NCBI RefSeq assembly: GCF_003369915.1
Contig: NC_046674.1
Span: 13,454,001 to 13,518,000 of the forward strand
Length of the DNA stretch: 64,000 nucleotides
Origin: Drosophila miranda
Lineage: Eukaryota > Arthropoda > Insecta > Diptera > Drosophilidae
Direction: 5' to 3'
Numbering within the stretch: position 1 is the stretch's first letter; every line of letters starts with the position of its first letter. The translations under genes and the position numbers were made by a program. Positions 49,601 through 59,600 of this stretch are shown here, piece after piece. The notes under the pieces are model-generated. The model saw only the letters and a program-made list of their open reading frames with translations, ran no database searches and had not been told where the DNA came from.

Positions 49601-51498
49601 CAGCAGCTGATTATACCGGCGGGAGGGAGCAGTGCACCACCCCAGCACATGGTCATACCGCTGCACACGTCCGTCAAGGTGACTACGGGCGGGGTTACCA
49701 GCCAACCGGCAACGATCAGCGGACCTGTTGGCGGCGGCGGTGGCGGCACACTCGTATCCAGCTTCATGGGGAAACGGGTGGCCGACGGATCGCCCATTCG
49801 CGCAGCCAAGAATCTGGGACCCACGCTCCTCTCGATGGCCAGCAACACGAGTGGACCCAATATCGTCTCGGCCGCTGGCTCCACATTCAATTTGCAGCCC
49901 GTTTCCGTGTCGGTGGCCTCGTCGGTGGCCGTCGCCAGCTCCGCTCTGACTGTGGAGGCCCTGGCCAAAAAAGAGCGCGAACGTGTGCCCCCAGCGGTAG
50001 TGGCAGCAGCGGCAGTGGTTAGAAATTTACGCGGCGAGTCGCCCGCCTCCTCAGATGGCTCCACCACAGTGTCGGCTAATTCTTCGCCAGGCGTCGATCA
50101 GCAGCAGCTGCAGGACCGGATTAGGGATCCCCAAGCAGCGGGTGCTGTGCCCAGCGGTCGCGACAATTCCACGCATTTTAATCCCATAAATGAGGTAACA
50201 GTTGAATATTCAATGCTGGATCTATAATTCTATATATGCTTTTGCCTCTTTTCCAGTTGTACGCGCACCAGTCGATGCAGCAGACCCTTGCCCATGCCTC
50301 GTTGGGCTCACGCGGCGGTGCGAGCGCCTTTGTGGATGTCCAAGCACCAACGCCACAGCAGCAGCAGCAGCTGTCACAGCAGTCAGGTCTCCTGGGGCAT
50401 CTGGGATCAGCAGCACAATTGCAGCAGCAGCAGCAGGCAGCGGCAGCTGGACGAATGAATGGCACGGGCAGCAGCTCCAGTTCCAGCTACGATTGCTCTG
50501 TGAGAAAGAAGCCGCGACGTTCAACGTAAGCTAATATTGGATCTATGTATCTGTGTCCCAATCTAAAATCAACCCAATTCCACAGCAATGACAGCCAGCA
50601 CTCGACCCAGAGTCAGGCCTCTCTATCGCTGCCGCCACCAACCGCAGAGCCGGCGGCAGCCACCGCCGCATCGTACATGCAGAAGCACAACAACGGCGGC
50701 CTGCTGGTGGCAGCCTCTGCGGGGCCCAGCGTAGCGCCCAACAGCAGCAGCAGCACTTCGGGAGACACCAATCATCGCACTAGTGCGCCCGCAGTGGCAG
50801 GGAATAAGGAGAATGCCAATCCCGTGGATTTTGTCCTGCGACGTCCACGCAATTGTTCGCTGCTGAATGTAAGCCCGACATTTGAGGGACTCTTGAGGGA
50901 CAGACTCCAATTCATATTTGATCCTTTTGCAGACATACAAACCCACCCATAAGCTGGCCAACAATCATTTCCATCGCTATACGGATGTAAAGCCGCGCGA
51001 GGAGCGAGGCGCTTCGATCATTGATCTGGCCAATCAGCCAAATGTTCAGGGGAAAATCAATGGCTGGAAGCTGCATCATTTGCGCTCCCAAATGGAGGAT
51101 TTGGTGCGACAACTAGACTCAAACTTGTATCTGAATTATTCCCCTAAGTAAATGTTCTTTCTTTGTTTTTCTTTTAGAACGAATCCGAGACGTTCAGCAT
51201 GACCAAACTGGAGACCATGCTGAAGGAGCTCGAAAAGAACAAGGAGAAGAATAGCGAAATGGAGCGAGTCAGTGAGCTGCTGAAGGTAAATGCGCCGCAG
51301 TCGGACGGAGGCATGGTTACTAAACTGCTACTTTACTTGATCTTCCAGGGTAACATACAGCGCAGCAAGATCATCACCGAAGGCATCAACGAGTCACAGA
51401 ATCAGCTGATGAAAATCTTTGAGCACAAACCTCATGTCTCGGACATCATAAATCGCTGCGCCTCGAAGCGCAATTTCAAGAAGCGCGATAAAATCTAA
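46698..51498 (+). CDS. Sap130: Sap130, Sin3-HDAC corepressor subunit
   Basis: Ten exons: 46698-46773, 47273-48037, 48100-48699, 48766-49226, 49289-50194, 50257-50525, 50586-50868, 50933-51103, 51178-51285 and 51349-51498. They sum to 3789 bases, giving 1262 residues. Most of the protein is low-complexity Thr/Gly/Ala/Pro/Val (for example GVGVGVGVGVGAGG) with Gln runs. The C-terminal ~140 residues match the conserved SAP130 domain: HKLANNHFHRYTDVKPREER, NGWKLHHLRSQMEDL, then GNIQRSKIITEGINESQNQL and FEHKPHVSDIINRC. Known role: a nuclear scaffold of the Sin3A histone deacetylase complex, the C terminus binding Sin3. Intron 8 uses a weak GTGCGA donor, chosen because only it keeps the frame and conserved spacing. 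Intron 3 (66 bases) is in frame and stop-free. Confidence 0.92.
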
Positions 51499-51732
51499 AC
51501 GAATGGAGTTTCTGGATGGAATCGAATGGGATCTGTTGCTATTTGTAGATGTACATTTATATATATATGTATTTATAAGTATATTTAATCGAAGAATCAA
51601 TTTGTAAGACAAAAAGCTTTTACAAAAAGGCCACACACAAAAAATGGGAGAATTCTAAAGCAAAATTCAAATATTTTTGTAATTTCTTAAGTACAAAAGA
51701 AAATACATAAAACACTCGCGTATGTAAAAAGG

Positions 51733-51738
51733 TTTATT
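51733..51738 (-). terminator. poly(A) signal AATAAA of Sf3a2
   Basis: TTTATT on the plus strand, 17 bases beyond the Sf3a2 stop codon; the 3' UTR would be very short. The convergent Sap130 gene ends 235 bases to the left. Confidence 0.6.
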
Positions 51739-51754
51739 GAAAATTCTGAACGTT

Positions 51755-52537
51755 TTACATGGGTGGTGGTGGCGGCACTCCGTTGAACAGGGAATGCATG
51801 CCCGGACGTGGGGGTCCTGGGATTGCGAAACCAGCGGGCGGACCCATGGCTCGGTGTAGATTCGGGGGCGGTGGCGGCAAAATCTTGGGCTCAAACTTGA
51901 AGGCAAACTGCAGGAAGAACTGTTTCGTGTCGCGGTTCCAGTGCGTCCAGAACTTGCCCTCGCTCTTCTCCACCTCACGGGACGGCACCTTGAAGCCGAT
52001 TGTCTCGTACGGCTCGGAGGCAAACAGCAGATACTGCCATTTGCGGTCTGGGGGCTCGATCTTCTGCTCGTAGGCGGACATGAAGCGATGGCGCGGCACA
52101 ATGGCCTCGGTTATCTCGGGATAATCGATTTGGAAGAGCAGCGACTGCTGGCCATTGCTCGGCTCACGCTGCTTGGTCACCCGGTAGCCGGGACGGCCGA
52201 TTTTCACAAATTTCTTGGGCTCGACGCGCGGCTTTTCCGGTGCCAGCATCGAGGAGGGCGCCTCCTTGGCCTCTTTGGCGGCGCGCCGTGCCAGATTCTC
52301 CTGATGCTTCTTGCCCTGAGTGTGGGCCAGGTAGCTTCCCTCGTTGTTGTGCAGCGTCAAGCACAGTTTGCACTCGTACGAGCCCAGATGGTTCTTCATG
52401 AAGTACGGATCCTTGTTCAGGTCGATAGTCTCGAGGGCCAGCTGCCGCAGGCGCTCCTTGCGGTCGCGGTTGGTCTCCGACCAGGAGGCAACGCCACCGC
52501 TGCCGGTTTTGCCACCGGCACGATTTTGAAAGTCCAT
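51755..52537 (-). CDS. Sf3a2: Sf3a2, splicing factor 3A subunit 2 (SF3A66)
   Basis: Single exon, 260 residues from ATG 52537 (MDFQNRAGGKTGSGGVASWS), the conserved start of the family. A U1-type C2H2 zinc finger is visible: Cys56, Cys59, His72, His78 in YECKLCLTLHNNEGSYLAHT. It is followed by the family-typical GRPGYRV, YPEI, PRHRFMSAYEQKIEPPD, FASEPYETIGFKVPSR and FWTHWNRDTKQFFLQFAF blocks. The C terminus is a short Pro-rich tail (PPPPNLHRAMGPP), far shorter than the vertebrate repeat tail, as usual for insects. It is part of SF3A in the U2 snRNP, needed for branch-site recognition, and acts in the nucleus. It converges with Sap130 and diverges from the GTF3C2-like gene. Confidence 0.97.
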   Translation of the reverse strand: MDFQNRAGGKTGSGGVASWSETNRDRKERLRQLALETIDLNKDPYFMKNHLGSYECKLCLTLHNNEGSYLAHTQGKKHQENLARRAAKEAKEAPSSMLAPEKPRVEPKKFVKIGRPGYRVTKQREPSNGQQSLLFQIDYPEITEAIVPRHRFMSAYEQKIEPPDRKWQYLLFASEPYETIGFKVPSREVEKSEGKFWTHWNRDTKQFFLQFAFKFEPKILPPPPPNLHRAMGPPAGFAIPGPPRPGMHSLFNGVPPPPPM

Positions 52538-52643
52538 ATTTTAAGTTTTTTTTAACAGGAAAGCCCGGAAAAATTGCTTTCCAGCCTCCGAAAATTGTTG
52601 TGGTTGTACAGAAAAGTAGTGCTGGTGAACGAAGTAAGTGAAA

Positions 52644-52652
52644 GGTCACACT
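52644..52652 (+). promoter_or_regulatory. core-promoter Motif 1 (GGTCACACT)
   Basis: Exact GGTCACACT about 107 bases upstream of the Sf3a2 ATG. Fly Motif 1 marks TATA-less ubiquitous promoters. Its orientation is opposite to Sf3a2, so use by Sf3a2 is inferred from closeness. Confidence 0.55.
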
Positions 52653-53149
52653 GATTTTCTTGCCAACATGTCTTGCTCATACACTTTGCAAGTTTTTACT
52701 TTTTATAGTATTTCCTAGTAGATTCCAGTATATTTTAAGACGCCTTGTGGAGTCACCCTCTTGTCCATTCACCAATGTATAAATCAAATAGAAACGCTAT
52801 TTAAAAACTAATTCGTAATCAGCCTGGGATTCCTGAACGTTTGCCATTAAAACATCACTTTTCTTTTTTAAATTTCGGAAAAAAGGCATTTCAAAAAGTG
52901 GATAACGGAGGTTTTTCATACAGGCGCTTATATGAAAAAAACGGCCAACAATTTTCGAGACGTACACAATTCCCCTTCAGGTGTCGCTTTTGGTAATTAC
53001 ATAAAAATGTAGTTACTATGTAGCAAACGCGTAGTTAGAGGGTAGTTACCATGTACGAAAATTAATTTCGTGTAAATTGTTTTTGCGAAAACCTATTTTA
53101 TAAACACTTGTTTTAAGATGTGAACTTAAATTTAACCAGTCTTGTTGGA

Positions 53150-53325
53150 AATTGATTTCATAATTGGATAAAACTATGAGTTCAGAGTTGAGGGTCCTAG
53201 CTAGCTAGTAATATTCCACGGAATGTAAAAGTCGAGGAATATAGAACTTGAATTCGTCAGTATATTTACGGTATATTTTTAAAACGAGACGGTATATGTC
53301 GGTATATTTCTGAGAGTCTTATCCA
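53150..53325 (-). repeat. inverted partial copy of dispersed Motif-6-like repeat
   Basis: Reads, on the minus strand, ACTCTCAGAAATATACCG, then further ATACCG units and TTGATATTCC-like sequence, the same order as at 44657 and at the window start. KTYRGTATWTTT-type matches are GTCGGTATATTT and CAGTATATTT at 53255-53310. Confidence 0.6.
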
Positions 53326-53656
53326 TAAGCGGCGGCCACACCATTTTTTTCCGAACGGTCGCACACTGCTCCAAATTGGTGACTGAGTTTTCGTATTTTT
53401 CTTTAAAAGTTGAATAATTTCGTCAAAACGTGAACAATTGTTGAATTAAAAGCGTTCTCGTAAAGTCTGTTCTGTGCACCAAAAGCTATCACATTTTGGC
53501 CAAGTTCAAGTGGCGGATGTGCCTAAACGGCGGCAGAAACTATTCAGCGATAGGCGTGCACATGCCGTTGGTGTAAGAACTCAGTGTTGTTGCGAAAATT
53601 ACACCAAAACAGCCAGTTGCAAAGTACATAGCAGTGTCCTGAGTGTATTCGTGAAA

Positions 53657-56600
53657 ATGAATGATCCGGGATTGGGTCCACCGCCGAAAATGGCCGATCC
53701 TAACCATGCGAGTCTCAGCAGCAAAGTTCTGTCGCTGCCGACGCCGCCGTCGCAGTCGCCAGCTGTGGGAAGTGCAACTCTGCCCAAACGCATTATCAAA
53801 AGAATACCTTTGGATTTCAACAAACTTCAGCAGTCCGGCTTGGACATAAAGCTGGCGGAAGCCTTGCGAAAGCAAACCACATCCGCAATGCCCACATCGA
53901 TACCTTTTTCAGCTCCTGCTACCGCTACTGCTGCTTCTGCTGTTGCTGCAACATCAACTGCGCAGTCAACAGGGGCGAAGCCCACTGCCGTCGCTGCAGT
54001 CGCAGCCTCAATTGAACAAAAGCCAAAATCAGGTAAGAGAAAAATCCCCCCAAACAGCTGTTCATTGAAGAAAGCCCCTTAGTCGCATCGAATGACTTTT
54101 ACCATTCCTATAACAAATATTTGACTCGTATCTCTGTTTGGGCCGCACCGTAAAATGCTACATCCGTGGCACTGCTGCTTGAGGTGACGCCTCAATCAGT
54201 GCGGGAGCTGACCTTATCTGAAGAGTGTGAGAGTTCGAGCAGGATCATGGTTTAGAAAAAGTTGTTGTTCCTCTCTTTTTGTTTTTTTTGTTGTCAATTT
54301 TTGCTTGTTTCCAAATGTCAAATACATGAATAAAAATGGCGAATTTCGGACGAGGCTGTTGAAGGGGCGGGCCTTTAAGCTTGGAATTACTTTATCATCC
54401 GGCAGTGTCAATCTAATTGCTTACAAAATTGTACAATAATAATATAGAAAAGTATCCCCTAAAAATAAAATAAATTTTTTTATTTTTAGTTAGTAAATGA
54501 TACAGAAGTCCAATAAAATTAGTCCAATCCAATGATTTTTTAGGTTATATTTTGAAAGAAAAAAAAAAATATATCATAAAATAGATATATATATATATTT
54601 TTTTAATAATAAATAAAAAAAAATATATGAACCCAGAAATGCAGCCTAAATCGTTTGGATATACATATGTATTAATTAGTAAATTATTTATGAATATAAA
54701 AATTTACTAATTATGATTTATTGCGCTGTATTTCTAGGTTAAATTCATTTTTTTTTGAATCCCCTCTTTGTGGACACCCCTCAACAGAAACTTTGGATGC
54801 ATTTATTTAGATTCTTTCGATGGTCTAGACGGTAAGAGTGCTGCGCGATTGAGGTTAGGGACTAGGATACGCCACACGCGGAAGACGGCTGGTTTTTTTT
54901 GGCCTGGGTTCAAGACCCAGCATGGTCTGTCTGTGTGTGTGTTAGTGTGTGTGAGTGCGGAAGAAAGGGAACGAGTGCTTTTACGGAGTACTTACTCTCC
55001 CACTCCTCCCCCTCGTTAAGCTCTCGTCTAGTCTGTTGCATGATGAAATTATGTGCATATATTGCAAGCATATCTTATAATTTCATCATGGTCTAGTGTT
55101 GTTTCAAGAGTGCGAACTACGTTCGAGCCCGCTTATAGTGGGGACTGTACTTTAGAGAGAGTCTAATGTCAAAGGCAAGGAATCCTTCTGGGTTCAATTA
55201 TTCACCTTTTTTTTAAGACCTTTATATAGATAATGCTGTCAAGTGAAACTCGCGACACCTTTATCTAGATTCTTTCGATGGCATAACCTGCTAGCGTGCA
55301 GTGTAAATGGGGTTTTTGGGACATGTGCGGGCGGCGTCTGAGCGAGAGCCAATCACGAGACTCTAATTTTTGGCTCCGGTTCAAAACCCAGCATGGATGA
55401 TGGTTCGTCCAAAGAGAGAGAGAGAGAGCGAGTTTTGTATTTTTTAGTGTCTGCACTCCCCCTCCCCCCCCCATTCCTGTGGGTCATGGTTTGCGACTTT
55501 TTATACCCGATACTCAAAATGAGTATTGGGGTATATTAGATTTGTGGTAAAAGTGGATGTGTGTAACGTCCAGAAGGAATCGTTTCCGACCCCATAAAGT
55601 ATATATATTCTTGATCAGCATCAATAGCCAAGTCGATTGAGCCATGTCTGTCTGTCCGTCCGTCCGTTTGTCCGTCTGTCCGTCTGTCCGTCCGTCCGTC
55701 TGTCCGTCTGTCCGTCCCCTTCAGCGCCTAGTGCTCAAAGACTATAAGTGCTAGAGCAACGATGTTTTGGATCCAGACTTCTGTGATATGTCACTGCTAC
55801 AAAAATATTTCAAAACTTCGCCCCGCCCACTTCCGCCCCCACAAAGGACGAAAATCTGTGGCATCCACATTTTTAAAGATACGATAAAACCAAAAACGCA
55901 GAATCGGTGAAGATGACCATATCTTCTACAGTGCAAAATCTGAACCAGATCGTATAATGATTTTAGCCAGAATCAAGAAAACAATTTCATTCTTTCTCGC
56001 TCTGTCTCTCTCTAACACACAGGTTTCATGGTCGGTTTTGTCAATTGCAAAATATGAGTTCAAGGATCTCAGAACCTATAAGAGCCAGAGCAACCAAAAA
56101 TTTGTTATCCACACTCCTGTGATATCGGACCTTGACCGTTTCGTGTCCAAATTTCGCCACACCCCCTTCCGCCCCCGCAAAGGACGAAAATCTGAGGCAT
56201 CCACAAATCTCAGAGACTATTAAGGCTAGAGTAACCAAATTTGGTATCCGCACTTCTGTTAGATCTCACTATAAAACGTATATCTCAGAATTTCGCCCCA
56301 CACCCTTCCGCCTCCACAAAAGACGAAAATCTGTTGCATCCACAATATTGCACATTCGAGAAAACTAAAAACGCAGAATCATAGATAATGACCATATCTA
56401 TCAGATTGCTGAATCTGGATCAGATCAGATCATTTTTATAGCCAAAAGGAACAAATCAATTTGCACTGGCTACGCAGCGCCCGACGTCACGCTCAGACTG
56501 ATTTTCTGTCTCTCTCGCACGCACTCCTTGTCGTGTCGTTTAATATTAGCGGCGTCTGCCGGAGGAGAGTCATACTGACTTAGTATCGGGTATAACCGTA

Positions 56601-59600
56601 GAGTTGCGGTCTCCGCAGCAACTCACAACGTTCCCCCTCGTTATGTTTTAAAATTGTAAACTTTTCAAATATATATACATATATCTAATGTGTATTTGTT
56701 TTCCATTACCAGCTCCACCAGCTAAAAAAAGGCGATCCAACATCTCGAATTACATAGAAAAAGTGATACCCGAACAAATAGTGGCCGAACGGACGCAGCA
56801 TGTCAAGACCCTGATCAAGAACCGGATTCTGAACAAGGGCAAGTCGACGATCACGACCACGACCACGCTGAACCATCCAAAGACATCAACAGGCACAATG
56901 ACGGCACCAAAGGCGTCACCATTCTCTGCCCTGGGGTCAGGGATGTCGTCAAGTGTCTTTGTGTCGCCCATAGCCAAGGCGAATGTGACAGCACGGTCGA
57001 AGCAGCCGCCGCTGCTGCTGAATTTGGTCAATCAGTTGCCCAAGCATCGAGCCATGTGCGTGCCCAGCATGCAGTTGAGCAGGCAGCAGGAACCACAGGA
57101 GCCACAGCCACAGCCGCAGTGGCAGGCGCCACTGATCCACAAGGCCCCATCGCCGCCGCTGATTGTGTTGGAGAACAAGGTGCTGGCGCCCGAGGAGAAG
57201 ATCGATTTGAGTGATCTGCGCCTGCCTAGCGCTGCTGCACAGGGCAGACCTCAGGGGAGGCCAGTGCCAGAGATGGCCCGACGGGTGCAGGCCTATCCCA
57301 GTCCCAGCTCATCCAAGGCCGCCAAGACCAAGGTGATTCTGAGTGCCAACAAGCTGAAGGTGTCGCGGGAGAAGCTCGCCGAGATGGCCAAAGAGATACA
57401 CAACCAGGTAAAGCAGGTGGAAAAGCCACCAGTTCCTGACAAAGTGTCCCCAAGAAAAGCCCCCGAAACCCCAGATGAAGTTAGTCCCATTCTTGTCAGT
57501 CTATCACCGTCCCCATCTCCACTCTCTGTGCCGTCACCGCCTCATAGTCCTGCTCCAGCTCCGGCTCCAAAATTACTCTCTGCTGTGGATTTTATAACCC
57601 AACTGGCCGCCGAAAATCCGATGGGTGAGGGCAGCTTCACAGAACTGTCGCTAGAAGAGCAAATGCTGAATGCTCTCTTCGACTCCAGAGGTTGCTGCAG
57701 ACAGCCCTCTGTCGAGGAGAAGCCAACAGAATCGCCGGTGCAGAAGAGCCAGGACACCAGAGAGCCCGAAGAAGAGTTGCCGATTGGAAAGATTTTGAAG
57801 CTGGAGGAAATGGACATACTGCACGCCACATTGGATGTGAATGAGGATAGCGAGAGTGTTCTGCGGTTCAGTCCGAATGCGATAAAGCTGCAGAAGAGCG
57901 CGGTGGCGCGCAGGGACCCACCAGAAGCCAACATGAGGCTCATTTTAAAGCAGCCAAATCTGGTCCAGCCGAGTTTAGCTCCTAGTAATGTCTCCAAAGA
58001 TGGGCCAGCAAAGGCAGTGGAAACAAACAAAGAAATGTCCCAAGACGCAGCAGGAATGGCAGAGAAAACAGCCAGTCAACTGCCCAAAGATGTAGCGGGA
58101 ACGGCGGAGAAAACAGCCAGTCAACTGGCCAAAGATGCAGCAGGATTGGCAGAGAAAACAGCCAGTCAACTGGCCAAAGATGTAGCGGGAATGGCGGAGA
58201 AAACAGCCAGGGAAATGTCCAAAGATGTAGCGGGAATGGCGGAGAAAACAGCCAGGGAAATGTCCAAAGATGTAGCGGTAATGGCGGAGAAAACAGCCAG
58301 TCAACTGGCCAAAGATGAAGCTGGAATGATGGAGAAAACAGCCAGGGAACTGTCCAAAGATAAAGCAGGAATATCGGCAACAGAAGCCAGCAGTGTACCT
58401 CATCTCCAGTCAAGCCCAGCTCCAGAGGCAGCCGCCAGCAAGGAAAAGGAGGACAAGCCGCCACCACCACCGGCCAAGCGGGTGCCAAGGTTTAAAAAGG
58501 GAAAAGTTAATTTAGTCCAACGCTCGAAGCGAGCCAATCTACCCAAACCAAAAGAGGCTCTGCCTGACAAGGAGCTAAACGAGAAGGAGGTGGGGAAGGA
58601 GAAGGAGGAGGAGGAACCCACAATAGATCAGAGTTTACTCGAGGACAGTTTTGGAAGGCGAGAAGTCGAGGTAATTAAACAAGCGGATGATAGCATAACA
58701 GCTAAAGAGAAAGTAAACCTTCATTTATCTATTGCTAAAAGCAATCTGCAGGCCCATGCAGATGACGGGGAGGGGGAGAATGTAGCCAGGGAAGCAAACA
58801 AAGAAGAACAGTCCAAGAAATCAGATCCCGAAAAGATACTAGTCATCAAAGGACCGGTGGAGCTGGTAGCACAAGAGGACTCGCCACCAAAACCCTCAAC
58901 AGAACGTGATCTCAACCAGCTCCATCATCCACCAAAAATGCCAAAGAATAAAGAACAAAGAACAAGTAAATCGAACAACAACGAAGATCAACCAGAACCT
59001 GCCACAACGAGCAGCAGCAATGTGTCCCTCCTGTTGGATGTCCTCAATCAGGAGCCACCGGCAGCACAGGGTGAAGCCCTGCTACCATTTCGTAAGCAGT
59101 CCCAGTCTCTGTCTGAGACCCCATCCCAGTCCAGTGAATCCACTGGAATCCAGAATTTAGTGAGCCATTTGTCGGCAGAGAAGATCATGCCGCAGATCAA
59201 GAGGGTTTCACCCAACCCAACTCCCACTTCCAACCAGCCAGTGCCCCGCAAGAAACTAGTTAAGACACGACCTGTACTCAACAAAAGACCACCACGTTTC
59301 GGTTCCATGGGATCTGGACACCCGATCAGTGTTAGCGGAGAAGTAGGAGGAGCAGGAGGAGGAGCAGGTGCAGCAGCAGGACGCATCGCCACTTCCAGCA
59401 CCAGCGATGATGATAGATCCGTGTTCCTGGGCTTTGACAACAAAGAGGAGTTTCAAACTGTCAAAGATGCCATCCTCCAGCATGTCAAACAAATGCCGTT
59501 TAACGAAACGGATGTCAGTGATGATGCCACGCCAGACTACGACGAGACAGAGGAGGAACAACAGGAGACCCACAAGAAATCATCCAATGAAGGCACCAAG

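Larger units (their letters stand above)
52538..53656. other. divergent promoter region, Sf3a2 / GTF3C2-like
   Basis: Contains a Motif 1 core near the Sf3a2 start, an inverted partial copy of the dispersed repeat (53150-53320) with GGTATATTT Motif-6-like sites, and a GGTCGCACACT near-match to Motif 1 at about 53359. The leader of the plus-strand gene runs up to ATG 53657. A non-ATG open extension upstream of that ATG begins at a GTG and is not used as the start. Confidence 0.6.
54033..56712 (+). other. repeat-filled first intron of the GTF3C2-like gene
   Basis: GT at 54033, AG at 56711-56712 (TACCAG). The left part to 54780 is AT-rich. Then come three tRNA-like copies, a 52-bp palindrome, a purine run and a DINE-1-like element that ends about 65 bases before the acceptor. 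Confidence 0.8.
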
